DNA of 64,000 nt from Adenophora triphylla var. japonica. Its lineage: Eukaryota > Streptophyta > Magnoliopsida > Asterales > Campanulaceae. The DNA lies in NCBI GenBank assembly GCA_022495995.1, contig JAFEMH010007522.1, positions 22,589 to 86,588 on the forward strand. Reading direction: 5' to 3'. The notes beneath the pieces were generated by a model. It did no database searches, was not told where the DNA came from, and was given only the letters and a program-made list of their open reading frames with translations. This document shows positions 24,165-36,600 of this stretch, piece by piece (the stretch's first letter is position 1; each line of letters opens with the position of its first letter). Made by a program: the position numbers and the translations under genes.

Positions 24165-24827
24165 TGAACATACCAAAAGTGTCGAGCTGGTCCAAGCGAG
24201 TAAAGCTCAGTCCTCAATCAATTATTGTCACCACATTCTCAGTGGGCTAGGCCCAATTATTACATGGCTCGTGGCCCATCTTCTTGATCAGTCGACTTAA
24301 GTTCATTGTCCGACCTACCAGGTCCCGACCTAACTTAGTCCGACTCTACGATTCATATTCTATTTCGGGTACGGTCCAGCCCTACCCATCAGTCAGGTCG
24401 ACCTAACCCCAACAAGCGACCTCGACATGTCCAGCAAGCGTCGACCTACTGAGTCCAGGCGCACGTGCTATTCTTTCCATAACTGGTTCCCTACAAATCA
24501 GGAGTCAGTCCAGGACACGTTCTCAAGACACATAACTGTCCCTCAAATTACGGAATTCATGCAGTCCTACCAAAAATACCACCCTCTTCAAAGCAACTAT
24601 AAATACATGACAATCACAACGGTTCTAAGGTAACTGCAATTTTGTCATTTGAATATCTTTGTTCAATACATTATTTGCTCTCCAAAATATCATACTTACT
24701 CTCACGCCCGAGGGTCTAAGCCGGAGACAAATTCGGCTAGTCGTGGGTTCTGATTTCAGGTCAAGGAGTCAAGTGATTGATCCTACCACGTGGACGAAGA
24801 TTGATAAGCACATTTCCTGCGGCATCA
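24165..24827 (+). repeat. Tat element 5' LTR
   Basis: TGAACATACC..GCGGCATCA. A TATA-like TATAAATA lies at 24598-24605. It contains repeated CGACCT/TCGAC motifs. Confidence 0.95.
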
Positions 24828-24830
24828 GTT

Positions 24831-24847
24831 TGGTTCCATTGCCGGGA
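24831..24847 (+). other. Tat element primer binding site
   Basis: TGGTTCCATTGCCGGGA starts three bases after the LTR. It resembles the TGGCGCCGTTGCCGGGGA tRNA-Asp-type PBS common in Tat and Athila elements, with a few differences. The exact primer tRNA is uncertain. Confidence 0.7.
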
Positions 24848-24891
24848 GGCTTGCATACTTGACCTCGAAATGCTTTTTTCAACCTATAACC

Positions 24892-25828
24892 ATGGTAACT
24901 TCGGATGGACACGTCTCTGAGGCCTCGGACGAGCACAACGAGGGAAACACTAATGCTAGTACCAATGCTGGAAATGCTAATCTGCCTCCTCCCCCTCCAC
25001 CTCGGCATCACGCTAGGGCGACGCGTTCTAACAGCGTTGCTGATGGCAGAGGTTTGCCGGATGGTAGGAGAAGAGACAAGCGGCCTACGGACGGCCAGGG
25101 AGCGCCGCCTCCTCCAAAGCGTCACACAGGGCGAAAGGCTGCAGGGGATAGGGCAGTTCCCTCAACTAATCCCCTAAGCAAATAGATGCTGCTAGAGCGA
25201 GCTCAGATTCTAGCAGAGCTGATAGCGATGGAGGAGGAGTCGGAGCAGACTGACAGGAGGTCAGAAAGGGTAGCTTCAGGTTTCTAACAGGCAACATGAA
25301 AGGAGTGTTAGGCGAGGTGGAAGTGCCCAGCAGAATGGTGATCGACAGATCGTTCCTCTTATTCGAACTCACATACCCGTCCCACCTGACGACTTGAGAA
25401 GTCACCTCAACACCAACAGGGAGCAGGAGGCTGAGTCGGAGCTGAGACGGCAAAGGGAGGCCGAGAGGAATAGGCCTGCCAGGACTGAAAGGTCGCAGTC
25501 CCACAGAGGATAGGCGCAGGTCGCTGCTCAGAGAGGATAGGCGTAGGTCGCCACTTAGAGAGGATAGACGCAGGTCGCCGCTTACAGTCACCGACTTGAA
25601 CAACTTGGTGCAAGGAAAGAGTGAAAGCTCAATGAGCTACTACACCAAGTTCAAGGAGATGGTCGACAAGATTGAGGAAGACCTCACAGACAGGGAGGCA
25701 ATCAATTGCTTTAGGAATGGAATTGCTTCTGCAGATTTAGATTACGAGATGACAGTTCGAACTGTGACAACTCGTCAAGAGCTGTTCGAGAAGGCCTACA
25801 ATGTAGCGTTGGCCGAAGAAAGAAAATA
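24892..25828 (+). pseudogene. Tat gag remnant
   Basis: The ATG at 24892 opens about 97 codons rich in A, N, P and R, including a PPPPPPRHH run, ending in TAG. Later pieces in shifted frames carry RSHLNTNREQEAESELRRQ, a TCGCCGCT/GAGAGGATAGGCG direct-repeat patch at 25505-25580, and from 25596 a gag C-terminal segment (LVQGKSESSMSYYTKFKEMV..LFEKAYNVALAEE) ending in TAG. Most of the central gag core is missing compared with the family. Further on in the same frame is a zinc knuckle of the CX2HX4HX4C type (CEYHKDTGHTTKDC, about 26059-26100). Confidence 0.8.
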
Positions 25829-25943
25829 GAAGAAAAATGGGAAAGGCCCCAAGGCTGAGGTCGCTGACACTGATAAGAAGGACTCGGCAAAGAATGGGGG
25901 GAACAACAAGAATGGCAAGAATAGAACAAGGGCGACTGAGAAA

Positions 25944-28310
25944 GTGCCCGAAGCTTTCACTCCCTTAACGGTGAGTCGAACTGAGATAATGAATACGGTC
26001 GAGCTAGGCCCACCTGCCCCAATGAACCCAGGAAATAAGTTCAGACGGGATAACAGCAAATACTGCGAGTATCACAAGGATACGGGCCACACTACAAAAG
26101 ATTGTATGAGCCTGAAACGCATCATTCAAAAGTGGGTCGACACTGGGAGGCTCGACGCGTATGTGAAAAGACCTCAAGCAGGTGGTGGTGAGCGAGCTGC
26201 TGGTTGGCATCAAGAGTCGAGGCAGCCTAGGTTGAATCTGGGCGTTATTACGGAGCAAACCAATAACACTTCCATCAAACACAAGATATTCCAGCTCAGC
26301 AAGGCACCTCATGTACCCCCTAGAAGCTATGTAAGAGACGAGATGATTAGTTTCTATCCGAACAAGCTAGCAACCAATGTAACAGCTAGAGAGCAGGTTC
26401 TCGTTATCCCAGGATTAATAGATGGGTGTACGACGAGCAGACTCTTGATAGACACGGGGGCCTGCAAGGATATTTTGTTTTACAAGACTTTTAAGGAGAT
26501 GGGACTCTCAAATGAACAGCTCGAGCGATATGATGGCCGATTGGAGGGCTTCACCAACCACCGGGTCGACGCCAAGGGACAGATTGAGTTGGATTTCGAC
26601 ATAGGCCAACACCCCTACAGGGCCGTCTCCAAGGTAAAATTTATTGTCATCGATGTGAATAGTGATTATGCTGCGATCCTTGGTATCCCTGGAAAGGTCG
26701 CGCTTGGAATGGTGACCTCAATCCCCCATCAGCGAGTTAAGTTCCCGACGCTGGCTGGAGTCGGCTGTGTACGAAGCACAGCTCGAGAATATCTTGACCA
26801 TGTCCTACGAACTAGGAAGAAGAGGGAGCTGGAGATTGAAACTGCTAAGGGGTATTTGAAGATGTCAAAGTCAGTCACCACAACTTCTAGACTATCTACA
26901 ATCACCAGCGTGGAAGAGTCGATCTATCGCTCACATGACGAGGTCATGACTGAGTCGACACGTCACTCTGAGGTCACCATGGTCGATTCAGATACAGTTA
27001 TGATCGACCAAGTCTGCATAGGCGAGCTATGCCTCCAGATCGACAATAACTCGGGGGCCACCACCAGCGAGATCGCAGATGACCTAGATGACATGATTGT
27101 CGAGGAAGCTCCACACTTGGGGGCCAAGGAAAGACAGAGGGTTCGAGAGATCATCATCGAGACCCTGCAATTCAGAGATGGTCCGGAGCTGGAAGCTGTG
27201 GACGAGCTGGAAGCAGTGATAACAAATCCTTCCTTTCCTGAACAAAAAATTCAGATTGGAAAGCAGTTATCACCTGAGGAAAGACTAGAGATTGTCGAGC
27301 TACTAAAAGAAAGCAACAACGTTTTTGCCTGGCGAGTAGAAGACATGAAAGGGATCAAGGAAGAGGTCGTTGTTCACAGGCTGGAGGTCAACCCGACCAT
27401 GATACACAAAGCACAAAAACTGAGAAGCTTTGCTCATGACAAAGAGGAAGCCATAAAACTTGAGGTACAAAAACTCTTAAGTGCAGGTATCATAAAGGAA
27501 GCCACTCACACCACTTGGCTAGCCAATGTGGTCATGGTGAAGAAATCCAACGGCAAGTGGAGAATGTGCGTCGACTTCACCAACCTTAATCTGGTCTGCC
27601 CAAAAGACAGCTATCCCCTACCTCGAATTGACAAGCTCGTCGATTCGATTTCTAGACATTCAGTTTCCTCGATGCCTATTCAGGCTATCATCAGATCAAG
27701 ATGCATGAGGATGATATTGTGAAGACGGCGTTTCAAGCTGCCGGAGGCATTTACTGCTATAATATGATGCCATTCGGATTAAAGAATACAAGTGCAACCT
27801 ACCAAAGGATGGTGAACAAAGTCTTTGCTTCACAGATTGGCCGAAACATGGAGGCTTACGTCGACGATATGGTCATCAAAACAAAGGCCGGACGTCACGT
27901 AGTCGACCTAAAGGAATCATTCGCCAATCTACGAGCAAACGACATGAAGCTTAATCCGAGCAAATGTGTATTTGGGGTAGCAGCTGGCAAATTCCTTGGT
28001 TTTATGGTGTCACAACGAGGAATAGAGGCCAATCCAGAAAAGATCAAGGCTCTAGTCGACATGCAAGAGCCCACTAGTATCAAGGAGATGCAGCGACTTA
28101 ATGGTAGAGTAGCAGCCCTAGGTCGCTTCATAGCCAAGTCGGCAGAAAGGTCTCTCCCCTTCTTCAAATCTTTGAGGGGGACGAAAAACTTTGAATGGAT
28201 GACCGAATGTCGTTCGTCGTTCCAACAGCTCAAGGAGTATCTCGCTACTCCACCTCTACTGAGCAGCCCGAATATTGGTGAGACATTGTTCGTGTATCTC
28301 TGTAGGTGAT
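25944..28310 (+). pseudogene. Tat protease and reverse transcriptase, frameshifted
   Basis: The first part (592 codons) carries the variant zinc knuckle, then the aspartic protease (LLIDTGACKDILF, about 26444; AAILGIPG further on) and the RT start (WLANVVMVKKSNGKWRMCVDF). A frame change near 27665-27700 breaks the conserved FLDAYSGYHQI region; the second frame continues with MPFGLKNTSATYQRMV and the catalytic YVDD at 27857-27868. A second frame change near 28300 separates RT from RNase H. The product copies element RNA into DNA; the two frameshifts rule out a full-length enzyme. Confidence 0.9.
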
Positions 28311-30464
28311 CAGTCAGTGGCAGCTGTGTTGGTTCGAGAAGAGGAAGGGCTTCAAAAGCCCGTGTATTATGTTAGCAAAGCTCTATCAGATGTTGAAGGC
28401 AGATATTACAATGCAGAGAAAGTTGCATATGCCTTAGTCGTAGCCTCGAGGAAGCTGCGAGCTTACTTTTTAGCTCATCCTATTGTTGTACTCACAAATG
28501 CGCCCTTGAGAAAAATTCTACATAAGCCAGAGAGTTCAGGTCGTCTACTCAATTGGTCAATTGCTCTCACAGAATTCGACATCGAGTATCGACCTCGAAA
28601 GGCGTTGAAGGCTCAAGCCTTGGCAGACTTCTTGGTCGAGCTAACGTTCACCAAGGAAGATAGTGAGGTGCGAGTTCAAAAGGAGAAAGCTAAGGGAAAG
28701 GAGCAAGAGTCCCAGCCCGTCACTTGTCTACCCGACGACTGCTGGAAGGTTTACTCAGATGGGTCAGCAACGAAGAATGTTAGTGGAGCTGGGATAGTAC
28801 TGATCGAACCAGAGTCTGGGACAGTCTATGAGGAAGCATTGAGGTTCAAGTTTGAGGCCTCCAACAACCAGGCAGAATACGAAGCTTTGGTAGCAGCTAT
28901 CGAGTACGCCAAATGCTTTGGTGCGACCAAAATTATGGCATATTGTGATTCCCAGCTGATAGTCAACCAGGTCCGAGGGGAGTACGAAGTGCTGAACTCT
29001 ACTTTGATCAAATACTGCGACCTGGTAAAGGAGTTGGTAAAAGACTTAGAGTTTTGGGAAATTCAGAGGATTGGTCGAGAAGACAACGAATTAGCCGACC
29101 TACTCTCGAAGCTGGCTACTACAGACGAGCCACATGAAGAACCTATCTCATACCTCGAGAATCCAGCATATGAAAGGGTTAAAATTCAGTGTGTGGAGGG
29201 CACCTTGAGAAAATGGGTTTATGACAAGTGTTGGATCGAAGAAATGAATGCGTACTTGGAAAGAGGCGAGCTCCCTGAAGACGAGAAGACAGCTCGAGCC
29301 ATCAAAAAGAAGGCTCTGAGATATGTTATTCAAGGAGACATGTTATTCAGGAGGTCATACACTAAGCCACTGTTGAAATGCATCCACCCTCAAGAAATTA
29401 CTCAGTTAATGCACGAGGTGCATAGTGGAGTGTGTGGTGGACACCCAGGGGCCAGAACTTTGGTCGACAAACTGATTACGTTGGGTTATTACTGGCCACA
29501 CATGAGAGCTGACACTCATGACTTTGTTCAACAATGCGACCAGTGCCAAAGGTTTGCCAACCTACCTCATCTGCCTACAACGGAGCAAACTCCAGTGATC
29601 GCTGCTTGGCCGTTTGATATGTGGGGCATCGACTTGATTGGACCCTTCCCTCCCGCCCGTGGAAACTGCAAGTACGTGATCGTGGATATCGATTACTTCA
29701 CAAAGTGGGTCGAAGCCAAACCTTTGGCCAGAATCACAGAGGAAAATGCCATCAATTTCATTCATGACTTCATCTGGTGTCGATTTGGGATCCCTCGAGC
29801 TATAGTATCAGATAATGGTCTACAATTCTCCCGAGCTTTCGAAGAAGAAATGAATCGAGCAGGGATAAAGCATTGGCAATCATCTTCTGCCTATCCTCAA
29901 GGCAATGGGCAAGCTGAAGCAGCGAATAAGCTCGTCCTATCTTCAGTTAAGACGGGCTTGGTTGGTCGACGTAGCAACTGGTTGGACGAACTCCCCCTTG
30001 CTCTTTGGGCAGTTCGCACAACTACTCGGAGGACTACGGGGGAAACCCCATTCGCTCTTACATATGGATCGGAGGCCATGGCACCAGCCGAGCTGCGATT
30101 TCCTACAGCTAGAGTGGTCTTCTTCGATCAAGAGCAGAATATCACCAACAGATTGATCGACTTGAATTTAATTGACGAGAAGCGAGACACATCTTACTTA
30201 CGAATGGTCAACTACAAGCAGAGGACAAAGAGTTACCATGATAAGAAGGTGAAGACGAGATCATTCCAAGTAGGCGACCACGTACTAAGAAAGATCGAGG
30301 CAACAGGAAGGAGAACCCAACAGAACAAGTTATCTCCCAACTGGGAAGGTCCCTACATTGTTACTCGAATCATCAAGGAGGGAACTTACATGATTGCTCA
30401 CCCTGATGGTGAAGAGTTGAAACACCCATGGCATGCCACTCATCTTATCAAGTATTATTTCTAG
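28311..30464 (+). pseudogene. Tat dual RNase H and integrase, open but cut off from RT
   Basis: This part is an uninterrupted frame to TAG at 30464. It holds the RT-linked RNase H (DQSVAAVLVREEEG..YYVSKAL..AEKVAYALV..LLNWSIAL), then a second RNase H of the archaeal type (VYSDGSATKNVSGAGIVL..SNNQAEYEALVAAI..DSQLIVNQV..NELADLLSKLA). Integrase follows: an H-H-C-C zinc module (HSGVCGGHPG..CDQCQRF), DDE core residues in WGIDLIGPF, VSDNGLQF and GNGQAEAANK, and a C-terminal domain ending HATHLIKYYF. No chromodomain is present. The frame is long and clean compared with gag, but the upstream frameshift near 28300 uncouples it. Confidence 0.9.
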
Positions 30465-30589
30465 TTCAGCTTCAAAGATTAGTTCAGTTTTAGTTTTAGC
30501 TCTCCACTTTTGATGTAAGCATTTTCCTACTTCAATAAAAGTTGCTATTCTATTCGACCCAACATTGGGTTGCACTTTACATTAATTTC

Positions 30590-31110
30590 AACAGACCCGA
30601 TTCTTGATCAGTCTCGTCCTAACAAGCTCGATTCTTAATCAGCTTCGTTCATTCAACAAGGTCGACTCTTAGTCGACTTCGTTCTAACAGACTCGATTCT
30701 TAATCAGTCTCGTTCTAACGAGCTCGATTCTTAATCAGCTTCGTTCATTCAACAAGTTCGACTCTTAGTCGACTTCGTTCTAACAGACTCGATTCTTGAT
30801 CCGTCTCGTCCTAACGAGCTCGATTCTTAATCAGCTTCGTTCATTCAACAAGTCCGACTCTTAGTCGACTTCGTTCTAACAGACTCCATTCTTAATCAGT
30901 CTCGTTCTAACGAGCTCGATTCTTAATCAGCTTCGTTCATTCAACAAGTTCGACTCTTAGTCGACTTCGTTCTAACGAGCTTGACTCTTGGTCAGCTTCG
31001 TTCATTTAACAGGTCCGAAATCTAGGTCGACCTCGTGCTGATAAGCTCGACCTTTGGTCAGCTCCGCTCTCTTAAACAAGTTCGACTCTTAGTCAATCTC
31101 GTTTGCAGAA
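30590..31110. repeat. 96-bp tandem repeat in the Tat 3' region
   Basis: The landmark ATTCAACAAG recurs at 30651, 30747, 30843 and 30939, exactly 96 bp apart. Each 96-bp unit is made of three related ~32-bp subunits built on TCGAYTCTTARTCRRYYTCGTT. The edges fade into degenerate copies up to about 31110. Confidence 0.9.
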
Positions 31111-31422
31111 ATTATACAAGTCCAAAGTCGATTGAATTATCAAAAAATCAGTCCGACTAAAGGTCAATAGCAACTCGTCTGTTCTATTAAAATCTAGCTC
31201 GACATTCAAGATAAATGGTTGGATCCCAGAAAAACAGATTCAAGCAAAAGCCAGCTACGATTAAATAGAACAAAGTCCCCCAAAGCGGGCCAGGACTTGA
31301 GCAAATAAAAGTTACGAGTTAGTATGCCTCCCAAAAAACCGGGCCAAGGTATCCATACAGTTACAAGACAAGAAATAAAATTGTTTTGGGACTTGTTTCA
31401 TTACACACCAAGTTAAATTAAA

Positions 31423-34400
31423 TCAGACTGCTGGACCGGAGACATTTGGGTCGCTGGGGGTAGCTCGATCTTCTGCATCCCCTTCTTGCTGCTGGGGGCC
31501 TATGGGTTTACCCGATTCTATAAAGACGCGTTGAGGAGTGTCTCCCTCAGAGGCCAAATCATCTTCCTCCATATCTTCAGCATCTTCGATCTCTTGGAGG
31601 AGCACGTTAAAGTTTCGAGGGGCTAAGTCAGGAGCGATCCAGGGTTCACAGCCATCCTCTTCATCCTGTTGAGCGATGAAAGCCAAGTCGTTGTCTGTGT
31701 AAGGAACTACCGAGTGACCACCTCGAGCAGCCATGTCGTATTGAGCTTCTGAGGCCCATCTAGCTGGTTGCTCAATGGAGACATCGGCAGTTGGATCTAC
31801 AAGAGCTCGGCGGGCCTTGTGACGTTTATCCACGTCAAGGAAATCCTTCGCTTTATCAACGATAGCGTTGTAGTAGTCATCCCCGTCCTTGAACTTCTCA
31901 ACAACTGCCTTAGAAGCAACTTGAAGCTCCTCTCTCCATTTGGCCCTAGCTGCGTTGTGCTCCTCATTTAACTTTGTCAAAAATGAATCCCTCTCTTTGA
32001 GGACCTGGGTGATGGTCGCCAGTTATTTCTTAGTCGCCTCATGCGCCAGACGCTCAGCATCCCCTCTGCCTTCACCTCTCGTCAAGCTTGGTCTCTGCGG
32101 CATTAAGGTCTTCTAAAGATTTGTCCTTGTCCGCCAATGCTTTATGCTTCACCATCTCCAAGGCATCAAAAGAGTTATCTAGGTGGTAATACTTCTCCCT
32201 TAGCTCGGACAGCTCTTGAGACTTCTTGGAATATTGATCATAGCCTGCTTCTCCCTCTCAATGGATGCCCTCCAAGAACTCTTGGCTTGCTCCACCATGG
32301 TAAGGGACTGCATTAAAGAAATTAAAGTGTTAGCTATGCAGAGTTTCAGAAACTATAGTGACGACCTCAAAGAATAAGCGACCAAACAGATAAAGGGAAC
32401 AAAAGTTTACCGCACTCTGCACCAAGCCAGATCGAGCAGAAAATTCTTCTGGGGTCATCCCCTTATCAGCAAAATGGGCAAGTAGGTCGACGTCTATTGC
32501 CCTCCTTACCACCACTTGACCAAGACTCAACTCTGGGAAACGTCGGCTCATGCTAATAACCCCACTGAGAGGGGGCACATCACTCAGTCTCCTTTTACGA
32601 TCCTCAAGGGACTCTTGGTTAGTAGGAGAAGAGATTGGGGGAGGAAGTTGGCTCGGGGAAACAGCTTTTCCCTTCTCAGTTCTTGATCTCTTCTTCGAGC
32701 TCAAGGGACGATCATCCTCCTCATCAATGGCATCGTTGTCAACATTCACTACATTCAAAGGACTAGATCTAGTAGTCCCAGGACCGGAGGTCGCAGCATT
32801 AGTTTCAAGGGTTGGATCGGAGCTCGGGCTTGGTCTAATCGACCTATTGGACTCATCGCCCTCTTCGGTTACTTCCCTGGCTTGGCTACCACTCTCCAAG
32901 GGATCCTCCGACCCGAACTCCTCCATCAGCACCATCCCAGCATTATCTTTGGACAATAAATAGTTCCGTCTCTCAGCCTCTTTCTCCCTGTTAGCACGGG
33001 CATTGGCAGCACCATGAGCCTTCTTGGCTTTCTTCTTGTCTGATACTCCAACTATACGCACCATATTAACTTCTTGTTCAGGGGTCAGAACTGCACCAAA
33101 ACCAAGACAACAAAAGGTTAGATCGACAGATAAGATTTCTACATACGAGCTACGAGTTCTATGTACGAGCTAACAATGTACGAGCTAACCATATGCGAGC
33201 TGCGAGTTCTACCTGCGTGCTGACAACTGGCGAGTTAATAGTTGCACATGCAAGCCAAATTATTTCTATGTACGAGCTATCAATTCTAAAAATAAGCAAG
33301 TAATAGGCGAGTAAAGAAATAAAGACGAGTAAACTCTTACCACCAACATGCTCCCCATTGTCCTTACAGTAATTGGTCGTCCTTTGGCAAAATTGACACT
33401 TCTCCTCGAATCTACCTAAGGCATGGGTGACCCAATCAGGATATATCATGCCCCTATCAACAGGCACCAAAGGCAACACTTCCCCCTCACCAACCATCAT
33501 CCCAGCTTGGATGTATTTGTACTTGGTGGTCCCCAGGGTTTCCCAACTAATAGGTCCCTTATCAGCCAACTGGGTCAATCTCTTATACAGATCAAAGTGC
33601 CAATGTGGCTCCCAATAAGTCTCCTCTTCTATAGCCTCAGTTGCAGCATTGGGAAGAGGAAATTCCCATCCTAATCTACTCTCCACTACTACAACATGGG
33701 AGTTCCACCCACTCGCCTTGCTGGGAAGGTTCATAAACAACCTAGGGGAATTTGGTTTAGAAGGGCTGCTGATTCCCATATCAGTTTTACCAAACTTAAC
33801 ACTGAAGAATTCTTTAAAGACCCTCATGCAAGGCTCATATCCCAGAAACCTACATACCATGGCAAAACACACCAGGACTTTACAAGTGTTAGCTCCCAGC
33901 TGGAGAGGTAAAGCATTCGTACACTCCAAGAATTCATTGATGAAGGGGTCAAGTGGCAACCTCAGTCCAACTTCGAATTGGTCGTACAAGAAAGCTACCC
34001 TAGTGGCATCCTTAGTAAATGTACTTCGAAATCGAGCCATAAACTCCTTCTTACTGTGGATGGTCACCCTAAATTCCTACCTATTTACCTCATAGAAGTC
34101 ATAGATCATGGCATATCGAGACTCCAAATTCTTCTTCCCTCTCATTGGTCTTTTAGGGACATAAACCCTTTCATTCCTCCCCGGTACATCCAAGGAGTTG
34201 AATGCATCCACAATTCGTGGACTTGAGGAGGTAGATGTTGTAGCTCCTTCCTGAGCCGCCATATCTATACAAGAAGAAGAGGAAGCAGGGGAGTCAGACC
34301 TATGATCACATTCAGGAGACCTACCTAGGGGCGACCTACCTAAAGGCGACCTAGACTCCCCTGGAAAACCTTTCCTATTCCTAAGGAAGGAGGGTTTACT

Positions 34401-34673
34401 GACATCCCTAACATAAAATAGTGATATGTGGTCAAGCAATTCATGGAAGAGATGAAAGGAGACAACATTTGAGTCGTCAATTATCAATTCACCTACGTCT
34501 TCTCCTAGGGGCAGTCCTATTTCACTAAAATTCAGCCCCGACCTTGTCAAGATGGAGGCACACTCATTCAAGGACATCTCTCTCCACTCTCCGTTTATAT
34601 GTTTGTACACTCGATGGTTTACAATGCAATACCCATACCAAGCTCCTAGCTCACTACTGAAGGTTCTAGCCAT
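31423..34673 (-). pseudogene. Antisense gene of the Tat element, spliced, Transposase_28-like
   Basis: On the minus strand, exon A runs 34673-33341 and contains one in-frame TAG at 34076-34074. It reads MARTFSSELGAWYGY.. and, after the stop, a segment with GLRLPLDPFINEFLE..ALPLQLGANTCKVLVCFAMVC, the pattern of the 'putative gypsy type transposon' (Transposase_28) domain. Donor GTAAGA at 33340 and acceptor GCAG at 33091 bound a 250-bp intron. Exon B (33090-32411) is basic then Ser/Pro-rich with a nuclear-signal-like KKRSR. Donor GTAAAC at 32410 and acceptor GCAG at 32308 bound a 103-bp intron. Exon C (from 32307) is a coiled-coil-like region with at least one frameshift, then an acidic C-terminus ending at 31423. 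Both introns keep the phase. Its function is unknown; antisense genes are known in this lineage. Confidence 0.75.
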
Positions 34674-35158
34674 GGCGAAATCAAAAACAAAGCAGAAATT
34701 AAAACCCTAATGCAAGAAGACGAGAGGAATACCTTAATCAGTTTCGCAAGAAGAAATTGTTGCAGAAAACGAGGGTTCAGTTTAAATCAGTTGTTGTTTC
34801 ACTGCCTTCACCGGAGTTATGCAAGAGTTTGAAGAGAGTAAAAGTTTGAAAAGGAAAAGGGTTTGGGTATTTATATTTTCCGAAATTGAGAAGGAAAAAG
34901 AAAAATTCAAACGTTATTTTTCTAATTGAATGTGGAAAACAGTTCCCAAGGCGGTTCCCAAACGTCAAAATAGTAATGATTGCGAAATATGGCGCTCTCC
35001 CAGATCTGACCGTTCGTTGTAAACGTCCAGGATTGAGCCACGTCACCTAAGGTCGACTAAACATCAGCGCGAGCATCGACTTGCGAGTCACGGCAAGCTT
35101 CATCAAAATTTCCTTAACTTCCTGGTCGACAAAGTCAACTCAGAAAGTTGGGGGCCAC
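34674..35158. other. Tat 3' non-coding region and polypurine tract
   Basis: Upstream region of the antisense gene, ending in AAGTTGGGGGCCAC (35145-35158), a purine-rich tract directly before the 3' LTR. A promoter for the antisense gene would have to lie here or in the 3' LTR. Confidence 0.6.
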
Positions 35159-35820
35159 TGAACATACCAAAAGTGTCGAGCTGGTCCAAGCGATTAAAGC
35201 CCAGTCCTCAATCAATTATTGCCACCACATTCTCAGTGGGCTAGGCCCAATTATTACATGGCTCCTGGCCCATCTTCTTGATCATTCGACTTAAGTTCAT
35301 TGTCCGACCTACCAGGTCCCGACCTAACTTAGTCCGACTCTACAATCCAGATTCTATTTCGGGTACGGTCCAGCCCTACCCATCAGTCAGTTCGACCTAA
35401 CCCCAACAGGCGACCTCGACCTGTCCAGCAAGCGTCGACCTACTGAGTCCAGGCGCACGTGCTATTCTTTCCATAACTGGTTCCCTACAAATCAGGAGCC
35501 AGTCCAGGACACATTCTCAAGACACGTAATTGTCCCTCAAATTACGGGATTCATGCAGTCCTACCAAAAATACCACCCTCATCAAAGCAACTATAAATAC
35601 ATGACAACCATAACGGTTCTAAGGTAACTGCAATTTGTCATTTGAATATCTTTGTTCAATACATTATTTGCTCTCCAAAATATCATACTTACTCTCACGC
35701 CCGAGGGTCTAAGCCGGAGACAAATTCGGCTAGTCGTGGGTTCTGATTTCAGGTCAAGGGGTCAAGTGATTGGTCCTGCCACGTGGACGAAGATTGATAA
35801 GCACATTTTCTGCGGCATCA
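35159..35820 (+). repeat. Tat element 3' LTR
   Basis: Matches the 5' LTR over its full length at about 96% by eye and is followed by the GTACT duplication. Confidence 0.95.
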
Positions 35821-35825
35821 GTACT

Positions 35826-36600
35826 AATAAAAAGTATTTAAATATTATAAAATATAATCTAATTATAATAATAGTGACGTATATGTTGAAGACTTTATTT
35901 TATTATACATTCATTAAGATTATTCAAATAATTTTTTAAATGTTAAGTTCAAACTTTAAATAAATTCAGATATAAGTGGTTTGCCATTACCAAACAAACT
36001 GAACTCTTAAAATTCAGCAACTTAATGATTTCAGCTCTATATTTTTCAGCTCTACATTTTCAGAACTTAATTTTCAGTTTTACCAAACAGGGCCTACGTG
36101 AACAGTAAAACGAGGATAACACTCTCCTAGTTTTAATGATGTTGTATCATTAAAGGCAAATTACAAATAAAAGGGTTCAAAGTTAGCGAGGGGGGGGGGT
36201 GTTTGCACTCAAGGGGTTCGGGTATTGGCAATATACATGGTTCAATGTATTTTATTTTATTTTTGGCAATTATCAAATCATTCCTCACCCTAACAAAAAT
36301 GACCAACTAGGACAAGGATTTTTGAAATCGACCACCAGGTCCTATCATTGTAAATGAACGTGCATACCCTTGTTAGATTTGGCAAAATTACAGAAATGTC
36401 ACCGCTAAATGACGTGGATGCATTTGGTCCATTCCCCATTCCCATCTGCGCTTTCTTTCTCTCTCTTTTTTTTTCCTCAAAACTTTAAAATGATATATCT
36501 TAAGATCTAGAAATTAAAAAAAAAAAAAAAAAAAATCTGAAATCACCGTTGTTTTCGTATCGTCAATACGAATCAAACTAGTAGCATCAACATATAATCT
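35826..36600. other. Intergenic, AT-rich
   Basis: No gene seen. ACCAAACAGGGCC at about 36083 resembles the GGCCCTGTTTGGT end of Tourist/hAT-type small elements, but the partner end was not identified. Poly(G) and poly(A) runs lie at about 36189 and 36517. Confidence 0.4.

Larger units (their letters stand above)
24165..35820 (+). mobile_element. Full-length Ty3/Gypsy retrotransposon of the Tat lineage
   Basis: Two LTRs (24165-24827 and 35159-35820) with target duplication GTACT at 24160-24164 and 35821-35825 frame 11.66 kb. The order is PBS, gag remnant, protease, RT, RNase H, second RNase H, integrase, tandem repeats, antisense gene, PPT. Protease-RT-RH-INT order is Gypsy. Two successive RNase H domains, a 3' region with tandem repeats and an antisense gene are typical of the Tat clade (Ogre, Retand and relatives). 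By eye the LTRs differ at about 24 of 663 positions. The coding region has stops and frameshifts, so it is not autonomous now. Confidence 0.95.

Noticed and set aside
32550..32963. 137-codon plus-strand frame
   Set aside because: Lies opposite exon B of the Tat antisense gene, whose protein reads better and has splice borders.
33649..34095. 148-codon plus-strand frame
   Set aside because: Shadow of exon A of the antisense gene.
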